A DNA stretch of 21,402 bases. It comes from Chara braunii. Its lineage: Eukaryota > Streptophyta > Charophyceae > Charales > Characeae. Shown piece after piece: positions 9,385 to 17,913 of this stretch. The stretch is from the NCBI GenBank assembly GCA_003427395.1, contig BFEA01000345.1:847765-869166 (forward strand), written 5' to 3'. The translations under genes were made by a program, and so were the position numbers. The notes beneath the pieces were generated by a model. It was not told where the DNA came from. It ran no database searches and saw only the letters and a list, made by a program, of their open reading frames with translations. The first letter of the stretch is position 1. Each line of letters starts with the position of its first letter.

Positions 9385-10101
9385 AATTCCTTCACATGGC
9401 TCGCACGTACCGTGACTCCGCCTACTATTGCCTTGTCCTTGATAGCGAGCGTCCGGAGGACTTGCTCCCAACGGACAAACCCGACCAAGCCCCCCCCTCC
9501 GACCCCGCCCTCACCTCCATCCTTGACGAGTTCAAGGACGTCTTCCCCGAGTCCTTGCCAGCCGGATTACCTCCGGATCGTGGTGTATCCCACAACATCG
9601 ATTTGGAGCCTGGTCACTCTCCACCTTGCTGCCCTCCGTACCAACTCTCCGTTCCAGAAGTCGAAGAAATGAAGCGGCAACTCAATGAACTCCTTGAAAA
9701 AGGATTCATTAAGCCAAATATTTTACCAAAATTGACCTTCGCAGTGGCTTCCACCAGATCTGCATCCGCGGGGAGGACACCCACAAGACCGCATTCCGTT
9801 CTATTTTCGGGCACTACGAGTTCCTCGTGATGCCCTTCGGACTCACCAACGCCCCCGCCACATTCCACCATGAAGCACATCTTTCGCGACCTCCTCGAAG
9901 TCTGTGTCGTCGTTTACCTCGATGATATCCTTGTTTATAGCCCCACCTTCCAGTCTCACCTTCAGCATCTCTGCCAAGTACTCTCTATCCTCGTAGAGCA
10001 AAAAATCTATGCCAAGCTCAGCAAATGCACCTTTGTCGCTTCAAGTGTTGAATACCTTGGCCACATCCTCTCGGCTGAAGGTATACGCATGGACTTGAAA
10101 G
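9385..10101 (+). pseudogene. Chromovirus reverse transcriptase remnant with internal deletion
   Basis: The linker and fingers start are clear: ILDEFKDVFPESLPAGLPPD, then [19 protein letters not shown]. Directly after this (9722) another frame gives [19 protein letters not shown] and [20 protein letters not shown]. In Ty3 reverse transcriptases about 50-55 residues normally lie between these two blocks, so a segment with part of the fingers and palm is deleted. A further frame change near 9868 leads to MKHIFRDLL and the catalytic YLDD (9915-9926) in [11 protein letters not shown], then YAKLSKCTFVASSVEYLGHI. The enzyme cannot work as it stands. Confidence 0.93.
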
Positions 10102-10566
10102 GTCACCACCCTCGACGAGTATCCTCCACCCAAGACACTACTCCAACCATTTCTCGATCTTGCCAACTACTACCACCCGTTTATCTGCAACTTCTTTCAC
10201 ATCTCGTACCCCCTCCACGAACTCACTTGCAAGGACGAACCCTTCACTAGGAACGACCGCCGCCAAAACGCCTTCGACGCCATCAAACAACTCATCACCG
10301 CCGCCCCTGTCCTCGAGATCGTCAACCCTACCCGTCATTTCTATGTCACCACCGACGCCTTCGACTTTGCCATTGGAGCCGTCCTGTCCCAACATTTTTC
10401 TCGTGACACCACCGCAACTCCCTCCATCAAGGAATCCCCTATCCACCCCGATGCCCCACCCGGCTAATACCCCATCGCCTTCGCCAGCAAGAAACTCCTT
10501 CCCGCGGAAATGAATTACCCTCCAACAAGGAGCTTTCTCGTCGTGATCCACACCCTCAAAGTCTGG
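10102..10566 (+). pseudogene. Connection and RNase H start of the chromovirus pol
   Basis: After a frame change near 10101 the frame reads FLDLANYYHPFICNFFHISY, then DRRQNAFDAIKQLITAAPVL and FYVTTDAFDFAIGAVLSQ, the thumb/connection and the RNase H-like start (first Asp at 10354-10356). A TAA at 10465-10467 interrupts the frame, which then resumes in phase with YPIAFASKKLLPAEMNYP and VVIHTLKVW. The rest of RNase H is absent. Confidence 0.88.
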
Positions 10567-10998
10567 CTCTCCGCCAAATGCTTTGAATCCGAACGTGGCT
10601 TATCCAAGAAACTCTCGAACAAGTGGCTCAGACCCTTCCCCATCATTGAACAAACCTCCCCCGTCAACTACAAACTCCTACTCCCCTTGATAAGCGTCAT
10701 GTCCAACCTGTCTTCCACGTAGAATACCTAAAAGAATACCATGAATCCCCACCCCAATTCGCTGACCGCCCTTACCCCAGACCTCCACCGATCATGCTTC
10801 CCACATGCCCAGAATTCGTAGTAAAATCCATCATAGGACGACGGACCACAAGTATCAGACCATCCGGAACCAATCAAAGAATACAAAGTTCAATGGACTG
10901 GATACCCTGACGAAGGATCCACATGGGAACCTCTTGCCAGCCTTAAGAATGCTATGAAATTTGGTCGCGCCTATGATCGTGCTCACCCTATATCCTAG
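10567..10998 (+). pseudogene. Pol C-terminus with chromodomain, directly joined to RNase H (integrase missing)
   Basis: Immediately after VVIHTLKVW the same frame gives LSAKCFESERGLSKKLSNKW and FPIIEQTSPVNYKL, which in Ty3 elements lies behind the integrase core. The HHCC and DDE parts of integrase and most of RNase H, normally well over 400 residues, are gone. A frame change near 10690 gives DKRHVQPVFHVEYLKEY, another near 10850 gives IKEYKVQWTGYPDEGSTWEP and LASLKNAMKFGRAYD, ending with TAG at 10996. The last part is a chromodomain (aromatic residues Y, W and W in place), which in chromoviruses steers integration to heterochromatin. Confidence 0.9.
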
Positions 10999-11867
10999 AT
11001 ACATAATATAACTCAAACCCTAAATCCTTGCATAACCCCGCCTTGACCCCGCCAAAACCCCGCACTCCTGCTCTACACACACCCCTGTACCCAGCGAAGC
11101 CCTTGCCTCTTGAACCCCNNCCCTGTCTGATCCGCTCTTGCCTCCACCTTGCCCCGTTCTCCCATCCGTCCTCCGCCACATCCTTGTCTCTCTTGTCCAA
11201 GTTCTCTATGTGGCCCTTACGCGTCGCTGGCGATAATGGATCTAATGGCAAGCGCACGAGGACAATGGCATGCTGCAGCTCAGTACGAGGAGATAAGACA
11301 GCTGGTTGGCCACCATGCTGTTCCCTTTGGCCGACGCCTTGGACTTGCAGACTTCTGAAGCAGCACCTTTGACATGGACATCAAGATCAGTCTGCGTCCT
11401 GCTATCCGGATCAGACCTCGTCACCAGATCGTGTACTGGACGCAACTTGTTGCTGGGACAATCAAGCTGAAGCCCTCGCCGTCTATATCACAGAACTGCT
11501 GAAAACTGCTTCCTCACCGCCACTTCTGCGACACCCGCCAAGACCTTCCTCACGACATTTTTCGCCTCTGACACTTTGTTACGGGCCTGAGACGTTGTTT
11601 TCCCAGACCTCCTCAGACACCCCAGCACTTGAGCATTGAACAAACAATTTTTTTTTCTTTTTTCCCTCAAACCTGACAACCTACAACCTTGTAGAACACC
11701 AATAGGACTTCCCTGTTACTTGAACATTGATTCCCTCATTCCTGAAGAACCCCCATAGGAATACCCTGCTACTTGCATTACCCCTTTCCTTTTCTGACCA
11801 GTGACCGGCCCTGTCCCGTCCTTCACAGTTGTTCATTGGGTCTTTGGCAGCCGGGACGTTGCCTTCC
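10999..11867 (+). other. 3' untranslated region of the chromovirus
   Basis: About 870 bases between the chromodomain stop and the polypurine tract, C-rich near 11030-11170 and interrupted by two N (11119-11120). An imperfect duplication of about 37 bases (TAGGACTTCCCTGTTACTTG near 11703 and TAGGAATACCCTGCTACTTG near 11756) lies close to its end. No coding motif seen. Confidence 0.6.
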
Positions 11868-11882
11868 AGAGGGAGGGGATAG
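11868..11882 (+). other. Polypurine tract
   Basis: AGAGGGAGGGGATAG directly precedes the TG that opens the 3' LTR. This is the expected place and composition for the second-strand primer of a Ty3/gypsy element. Confidence 0.85.
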
Positions 11883-12396
11883 TGTTACGGACTCAGCCAG
11901 GGCTCGATCCCTAGTCCGCAGGTTACCACCCGCCAGGCTGCTATTCTTGTTTTTTTTTGTCTTTGATCTCCGGTTCTTGACTGTTGGCACCCTCTGCAGT
12001 TGGCGTCCCTTCTCAAATGCCGCCTCTGGCACTTTTGGATTTCGATACTTGGCGCCATCCGGCATTCTGGCGCCCAGGCTCAGACCTTTGATTTTCAGTT
12101 CAGCCCCGAGGCAAATTGCACTTCTGCCCTCGGACTCGACTCGAGTCCGGTACTTAAGACCGGACTCAAGCTGAGTTCGGGCATTCAGTTTTCGGCCTCA
12201 GTGCTTGTGCTTCAGTGTGACTTGCTGCGACATTGTGTACGGAACCAAGATTGCGACTTTGCGACTATGCCACTTTGTGTTTGTGTCCGTCAAGTCGTGT
12301 CGAGTCTGTGTCGAGTTGAGTGAGTGTGTGTATGTGTGCTCTCACTCCCTCCCTCTCTCTTCCCCGACCTGGCTGCTCTACCTCCTCCTCATCACA
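11883..12396 (+). repeat. 3' LTR of the chromovirus
   Basis: 514 bases, TGTTACGG...CATCACA, colinear with the 5' LTR over its whole length. It carries a longer form of the TATA-region inverted repeat: GAGTCCGGT (12143-12151), ACTTAAG, ACCGGACTC (12159-12167). Followed by ATAATAAT. Confidence 0.93.
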
Positions 12397-12404
12397 ATAA
12401 TAAT

Positions 12405-13339
12405 AGAAAAAAGAGAAGTAGAGGAGGAGGGGAGAGAGGGGAACTGTTGGCACCCCTTCGGTCCTGCGAGTCGGGCCCATGCTCGGTACCGATGGCAAAA
12501 CCAAAAAGGATAGTCCCGCCGGGCCTTCAGCCCTTTGGTCTCCTTCAATCGTGCTCCTTCGCTCCTTCCTCGCCCGTCGGCTTTGATCTTCATACCTATC
12601 GTAGGGCTAGTCCCAAGCCTGAGCCTACCAGATGCAGAACCCCATACAAAGAGTATCTTCCCCAGGCCTTGGCCTGCCAAACTTCCCCAAGACCACACCT
12701 TGGCCTACCAGCTCCTGTGGCTGCCAAATTACGGCATCTGCGGCATGAAGGCTCGGGGTGATCCCCCAGCTACCGAGCACAATGTCGGGCCGCACGAGCG
12801 GCCACTTCCAAACTGTACCTAAACTATTTAGGCCGACGAACTCACTACTTTGAGTGCGCGAAAACTCCCAACTTCTGCGCCCATCACACCCCACTTATGG
12901 GTCGTAGGGGACCTCCGTTGGAAGAAAAGGAAGCACAAAAATTACGAGTCTCACGAGCCTAGCGCCGGGCGGACTCATGCGCCACTTTCAAGCTGGTCAA
13001 CAAAATTCACATCGGGTGACGACAACATCAACTAATCTTGATAACGGCGTGCCAATGCCAGCCTCTATGCTCGTGCATGCAGTGTGCGTGTTTATTCTAT
13101 TAAAAAAGGGTGATCTTTTTCTGGGTCATGGCCAAGTCCTGGTCTGGTAGACGTCTGCAAGGAACATGAGTATGGACGAAGCACAGAAATCCAGAATGCA
13201 AAATCACACTGAAGTTCAACTAGTCCAAGCCAAAGCAGATAGCACAATGGAACCGAGTAACCATCCAATTGAGAATGATACAGAAGAATCGTGAGTCAAT
13301 GTCCATGCCCAACAGGGCAACACCAATGCATAACCCAAA
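12405..13339. other. No gene seen
   Basis: Starts with a purine run (12405-12440), then GC-rich sequence with short palindromes such as GGCCGC-ACGA-GCGGCC (12788-12803) and repeated CCTTGGCCT. Frames on both strands are open in places (for example 12324-12761 forward, 12378-12698 reverse) but show no recognisable motif. Confidence 0.35.
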
Positions 13340-14100
13340 TGTAGCTCTCTCTTGTGAATGGCGCCAGGCGCCCTATCTACTCTACAGCCAGCGAGTGATG
13401 ATGTCAACACCAATGCTGACCTCCACCTCCACCAGGTACGTGTCCTCTTCACCCACACTCTCCCTTGTACCCACACAGCGCCCTTCACCTCCGAAGAACC
13501 ACCGTCGCCCTTCACCTCTCCTGCACCCTCATGCGGCCCGGCTATGGCTGCCAGTGCCCTGCATGCAGGCAGCGCCCTACCGCCTAGCGCTAGCCTGCCT
13601 GACCTTAGCGCAGCGCAGCTCTGCACAGCGCAGCACACATGCATCCGCGCAGCGTGCCCGCAATGCCAGCATTGGCCAAGATCCCTGCCCACTCGCCCTG
13701 CTTGCCTATATGCCAGTGCAGGGTGTGGGCGGCCTCCCTTCAGCCTGTGACCGGGACCCAGAGGCTGAAGCCAACCCGATACAGTTGGGCCCCGGGGCAA
13801 TGCAGTTGCGCCTCTTTCATCAAGGCCTGCGGCTAGATTCAGATAGTGGGCCGATTTCCCTTTGGCATTTTCGGCCTCTATACCCAGCATCCATTGTTGG
13901 CCTCACTTTCGAGTGCCCAGGGCCTAACTAACTCAGAGGCCCTGGGCTTTCAGCATTTGCTGAAATCCGAGACTTGGTGCACTCCAACCAACTGGCGTGC
14001 TGCAACTGTATGGATCCCACTTCGTGAAATGTTGGCACAGAGGGCTCTTGTTGATTTGCTGGCCCGCCTTCGCTTAGGGCGGGCACGAGGCTTGCTGGGG
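13340..14100. repeat. GC-rich dispersed repeat, copy B (family of about 2050-2690)
   Basis: Shares ordered blocks with copy A: GGCGCCAGGCGCC (13360-13372), GATGATGTCAACACCAAT, CACCAGGTACGTGTCC, CTATGGCTGCCAGTG, CCAACCAACTGGCG and CCTTCGCTTAGGGCG. It is longer than copy A and richer in GCGCAGC-type repeats at 13560-13660. Long frames occur on both strands (forward 13269-13931, reverse 13216-13890), explained by GC-rich composition rather than a protein family. The right border blurs into the LINE remnant. Confidence 0.4.
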
Positions 14101-14102
14101 CC

Positions 14103-15379
14103 TTAGCCCAGAACATGTACATCATGGCAAGGCCCCTTCTTGAGGACTCATTCCTCACACGTCTGTTTGCGGCCAATTAAAAAAAGCAGCAGGGCTGGCG
14201 ATGGGGGGGGAACGACCACTACTGGATGCAGTTCCTACACACATGGAAGCAGATCTTTCTGGCAAAGGTCAAGGCGCCGGCCTCAAAAGAGGAAATGCTT
14301 AGGCAGCCCCTCTTCTGCAGCCAGTGGATGCTGAAATAGAACCGAAAGTCGTGGACTTCAACAGCCTGGGACGGCAGATGGGCCACATGGGTGGAGAGAT
14401 GGATTTGGCAGGTGAAATGTACCTGGCATCAGCAGCGGAACGTTGGATAACCGTGGGGGAGCTGTGAGACCTGCTAAAAGACCGTCACAACCTGCTACAA
14501 ATCTCCATTCCCCCCAAAGAGACGGGCTGGCCATCAGGAGATTGGGTGGTTTGGACCTGGGAAGACTCCCCACAGTCCCAGTCTCACTTTGCACAGTCAG
14601 CAAGTACCATGAGGGACTGTGTGCACCATGGGCCCGGTGGAAAGGGGCAGACCAGCGACTCACAGAAGTACAAATCAAGAGGCAGCGTCCAGCCATGGAT
14701 TGATTCCTGCGTGAGCCATGCGGAAGCGCTGCCCTAGCGTCTTGTGCAAGGTGGTCTGCAGATGCCTGAGGACGAAGTGGGCCGAAGGAAGACAGTATTC
14801 ATAGCTAGTAGGGCTTAGGCGGCCATAGCCGCTGTAGCTTAGAGGCAGAATTCAGTGTGTGTGTTGCAGAGTGTATGTGCGTGGGGTATTCAGGGTGATC
14901 CGGAGTTGAGTATGTGCGAACAGTGGTGTCGAACACAGTGACGAGAGTTGGGATGTTCAGGCGATTTCCATCTGTTTGCATGTTGCGAAGTGAAAAAGAG
15001 AGCGAGTCTGATTGCAACGCCAAGGTTAGTAGCATGCAATGGCTGTTGCCTTCTCAAGCACTCCCTGTCAACAAATGGCTCAGCAAGAGGAGGGTGCCAG
15101 CTAACAGGTGGCCTTTTGACGATCTATGTGCATGTTGCAATCTGTGACAACGGGGTGCCTGAGGACATCACCCCCTTGTTGGCTTGCCCAAAAGCTCGGC
15201 AACTGTGGAACTACACCCGGGATATGGGGCTTGCAGCCACAAGCACCAACCTAACAGGCGAGCCCCTGGCCTTGCTCCCAGGACACCAGCAACCCAGAGG
15301 GCTGGGCAAATGGACACTGAAGCTGGATAGACGCATTCGGCCGCTCACACTCCTGGGAAGTTTAGAAGAGAAGAGGTGA
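14103..15379 (+). pseudogene. LINE (non-LTR retrotransposon) pol remnant with C-terminal zf-RVT-type knuckle
   Basis: Decayed forward coding sense runs through several frames: MARPLLEDSFLTRLFAAN then a TAA (14178), then GGNDHYWMQFLHTWKQIF and EEMLRQPLFCSQWMLK (to 14339), AAERWITVGEL then a TGA and DLLKDRHNLLQIS, and further downstream LPVNKWLSKRRVPANRWPF, CACC, and after a one-base frame change CDNGVPEDITPLLACPKARQ-LW (about 15050-15216). The last block fits the zinc-binding C-terminus of plant and algal LINE ORF2 (C..C..H..C followed by P-x-A-R-x-x-W), with Pro where the His is expected. The polymerase core itself is not visible, so this is a 5'-truncated, dead copy; 5' truncation is normal for LINEs. 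Confidence 0.6.
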
Positions 15380-16171
15380 GGGAACTATCGAAGGGCAGGA
15401 AGTGGCCCCAGAGAGAGCGGGGGAGGACCTCAGACAGCTCCTGGAAACGGAATATCAGGTGGACTGGCTCATGTAAAGTATACCTACATTTAAATCTGAC
15501 AGTACCATACCATAAAGTGAAGAGAGCAACTCGTTCAGGAACTTGACAAGAAACCAGACATCATTGACAAGTTTGTGAACGAGACCTTAGGAAATGGGAA
15601 GCTAGGGCGGCTAGAGGGCTCCCGCCTTAAATGCATCTGGGCACGGGCAGCTCAAGAGGAGGGGGACACAAAGGAACTGGAGACGGCTAGAGAGCTCCGG
15701 ACTGCTGGAAGCTAGTATTGCTTCAGACTGAAGAATAGGGTCTGGGTTGCTCTAGCTAACAATACCTATCAGACGACTGCTGAGCTGAGAGGGGCCGAAA
15801 CAGAACAAGCCTTAATATCCTCTAGGCCAGCTTAGGCAGTTGTGAGGGGCCGTACATCCGTCCTGCAGGAAGAAATCAATGGCGTCCACTCTGGCCTTCC
15901 AGCCATAATGGGGGGGAGCGTGGTTTGGGTGAGTGTTCTGATTATGTGACTTGCCGGTGGAAGAGGAACCGGACTGATGCTTCCCAGAATGGATAAGGAG
16001 GCAGAACCATAAGGGTCTGTTTTCTTTATTAAAAAATATATATATATATATTTTGCCGTCCTTCAGCTATGGGCTCTGAACAGGTCTTCAGATATTTTTC
16101 CAAGATTAGCTCTTTCAGGTGATATTGGAAGCTGACATTTGAAAACTCTGTGTTGGTTGCTTGGTGCACAG
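15380..16171. other. Upstream intron of the S1P exon and unassigned sequence
   Basis: No recognised gene. A forward frame without ATG (15521-15715) reads DKKPDIIDKFVNETLGNGKL and SRLKCIWARAAQEEGDTKEL before a TAG; it looks coding and may belong to a decayed transposon, but I cannot name it. An (AT)n run lies at 16035-16051. The segment ends in a 3' splice site, GGTTGCTTGGTGCACAG (to 16171). The preceding S1P exon was not found in this stretch. Confidence 0.4.
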
Positions 16172-16435
16172 GTATGGGCGCATGAAGCCAGACATTGTGG
16201 CCTATGGTAGGGAGGTCATGGGCTCAAAGATTGTGGGAGGGTGCAGAAGCCTCTCGGGAACGAGTGTTGCATCTCCTGTTGTGGCTGGTGCTGTCTGCTT
16301 GCTTGCAAGTGTGATCCCAGAGGAAGGCAGATGGGATATTTTGAACCCTGCAAGCATGAAGCAAGCTCTAGTAGAGGGGGCGGTACGACTTGATGGGCCA
16401 AACATGTTCGAGCAGGGGGTGGGTCGCCTCAACGT
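16172..16435 (+). CDS. S1P: Site-1 protease (S1P/MBTPS1-type subtilase), internal exon with catalytic serine
   Basis: S1P is a Golgi-resident serine protease of the subtilase family that cleaves membrane-anchored transcription factors (SREBP in animals, bZIP17/28 in plants) in their lumenal part. The exon reads [20 protein letters not shown], then [38 protein letters not shown] and [18 protein letters not shown] holds the nucleophilic Ser (AGT at 16263-16265), and [14 protein letters not shown] and NMFEQG-GR are hallmarks of S1P rather than other subtilases. The exon begins after GTGCACAG and ends before GTGAGT (16436), giving 264 bases, phase 2 at both ends, and no stop inside. A donor two bases earlier (GT at 16434) is possible. 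The Asp and His catalytic residues and all other exons are outside the parts I can recognise. The neighbouring introns are long and full of repeats. A working gene is likely, but a single stranded exon copy cannot be ruled out. Confidence 0.88.
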
Positions 16436-16534
16436 GTGAGTGCCTCCCATGCCCTCACCCCTCACCTTAAGTAAATCTTTGAGGAGTAAGGTCGTTCTAA
16501 TTGGTCATGTATGCCTGCCTGCACGGTGTGACTT

Positions 16535-16636
16535 CCAGGGATTGGGTGCATGACTGAACTGGTGGAATCTGACTGTGCCCATCAACCAGGGATTGGGTGC
16601 ATGACTGAACTGGTGGAATCTGACTGTGCCCATCAA
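16535..16636. repeat. Exact 51-bp tandem duplication in the S1P downstream intron
   Basis: The unit starting CCAGGGATTGGGTGCATGAC fills 16535-16585 and is repeated without change at 16586-16636. It begins 100 bases past the S1P donor site. Identity means the event is recent. Confidence 0.93.
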
Positions 16637-16720
16637 CTCCTGTTTGTTTGGAAACCTCCCAACTTTTGTTGAAGTCAGTAATCCTCAACCACCGGGTGTT
16701 TTGTGACTCAATGCTGTGAT

Positions 16721-16804
16721 GGGAGAGAACCTAATCTTGTGAGGAGGCTGATTAACGTCTGCAACAATACTCGTTCACTTCAATCTGCCATGTGGTCTTG
16801 TGTT

Positions 16805-16841
<37 letters not shown>

Positions 16842-16942
16842 TCTGGGAGAACCTAATCTTGTGAGCAGGCTGATTAACGACTGTAACAATACTCGTTCAC
16901 AGCAATCTGTCATGTGGTCTTGTGTGTGTGTGTGTGTGTGTG
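16721..16942. repeat. Tandem duplication of about 120 bp, each copy ending in a (GT)n run
   Basis: Copy 1 (16721-16844) and copy 2 (16845-16942) share GGGAGA..ACCTAATCTTGTGAG, CAGGCTGATTAACG and ACAATACTCGTTCAC and differ by scattered substitutions. Each ends in GTGGTCTTGTG plus a GT microsatellite (16806-16840 and about 16920-16942). Confidence 0.88.
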
Positions 16943-17175
16943 GCATACTCAGTTCCACACGGGCCCAGCGGGCCCCGACCAAGTAGGCTAGGGGTCCGTA
17001 GAGTGTATGGTCTGTGTCATTTCGACCCTCAGTAGGGTCCGCTGGGTCGGTAGGCCGGTTTTTAGGCCTGAGCAGGACTGGTACCACGCCAGTAGGCCTC
17101 GTTTTTGTTACAGGCCCTGGCGAACGTTTTGGCACCAGACCCTGATTCTGCGACCGCGCCGTTTCGGTAGGCGTT

Positions 17176-17234
17176 GGAGGCCCAGCCTCCGTTTGGGCGC
17201 CGAACTTTTGAGGCCCAGCCTCAGTTTAAGCGCC
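17176..17234. repeat. Two 25-bp direct repeats in the putative U3
   Basis: GAGGCCCAGCCTC followed by (C/A)GTTT(GG/AA)GCGCC occurs at 17177-17201 and 17210-17234. Such short repeats just upstream of a TATA box are typical enhancer-like repeats of LTR U3 regions. Confidence 0.75.
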
Positions 17235-17246
17235 AGGACTCAGCAG

Positions 17247-17289
17247 CTGAGGCTGACCCAGCGCTATATATAGCTGGGTCCGGCCTCAG
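17247..17289 (+). promoter_or_regulatory. TATA box held in the loop of an inverted repeat
   Basis: GACCCAGC (17255-17262) and GCTGGGTC (17273-17280) form a perfect 8-bp inverted repeat around GCTATATATA. Outer arms CTGAGGC (17247-17253) and GCCTCAG (17283-17289) extend the stem with a small bulge. TATATATA at 17265-17272 is the likely core promoter of this LTR. Confidence 0.65.
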
Positions 17290-17560
17290 TCACGACATTC
17301 AGTTAGGGATCGAGGTGAGGCATACTTTGGACGACGGCAGTGCAGTAGTAGTCGACGATAGGACTAGTCTTCAAGCGCTGGGCGCTGATAGAGTAGAGTA
17401 GCGCAGGGAGGGAGAGATGGTGATGGCGGCTAGAGGACTTACCTGAGACGTACGTGCGTGCCAATTGCTCCAGCTTCGTCTTCGGCACGTCCGCACCTGC
17501 ATCAAGGCACCACCTTTCGCAGGTCAGTACCTGGTGTAGAGAGAGAGAGGGAGAGAGAGA

Positions 17561-17707
17561 GATCTTCTTCTTCGTCCTCCTCCAGTCCACCTTCTTCTTC
17601 CCCTCCCAGTGTGACTTCTTATTCGTCTATGAGAGAGAGAGAGACAGACACAGAGAGAGAGAGGGAGATCTTCTTCTTCCTGTCCCAGCGGGACTTCTTA
17701 TTCGGCT

Positions 17708-17739
<32 letters not shown>

Positions 17740-17776
17740 TCTTCTTCGTCCTCTCCCAGCGAGACTTCTTATTCGG

Positions 17777-17777
<1 letters not shown>
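17561..17777. repeat. Minisatellite units that each end in GA/GT microsatellites
   Basis: A unit of the form GATCTTCTTC...TCCCAGYGNGACTTCTTATTCG(G/T)CTATG, then GT and/or GA repeats, starts at 17561, 17667 and 17738. Unit lengths are about 106, 71 and more than 170 bases, differing chiefly in the microsatellite tail. Confidence 0.8.
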
Positions 17778-17839
<62 letters not shown>

Positions 17840-17840
17840 N

Positions 17841-17910
<70 letters not shown>
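17778..17910. repeat. (TG)n followed by (GA)n microsatellite
   Basis: About 31 TG units (17778-17839), one N at 17840, then 35 GA units (17841-17910). The N at the switch point suggests an assembly join or uncertain base, so true lengths may differ. Reading frames across it give only Cys/Val or Arg/Glu repeats and are not genes. Confidence 0.95.

Positions 17911-17913
<3 letters not shown>

Larger units (their letters stand above)
6518..12396 (+). mobile_element. Full-span, defective Ty3/gypsy chromovirus LTR retrotransposon
   Basis: Two related LTRs of 515 and 514 bases, both TGTTACGGACTC...TCACA, enclose a primer-binding site, gag, protease, reverse transcriptase, RNase H start, a C-terminal chromodomain and a polypurine tract, in the Ty3/gypsy order. 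ATAATAAT stands directly before (6510-6517) and after (12397-12404) the element. Ty3 integrases usually make a 5-bp duplication; because the sequence is itself repetitive, the true length may be anything from 5 to 8. The internal region of about 4.85 kb carries an in-frame stop in gag, at least six frame changes, a deletion within the reverse transcriptase and loss of the integrase. The copy cannot make its own proteins; it may once have moved with help or simply decayed in place. Confidence 0.93.

Noticed and set aside
13216-13931. Long overlapping frames on both strands as real genes
   Set aside because: GC-rich composition opens frames on both strands at once; no motif, and the segment fits the repeat family shared with 2050-2690.
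14836-14856. A box-like GTAGCTTAGAGG string as a tRNA or SINE
   Set aside because: No B box within 30-60 bases downstream.
16752-17135. Reverse frame rich in Thr-His repeats
   Set aside because: Produced by the two GT runs of the tandem duplication.
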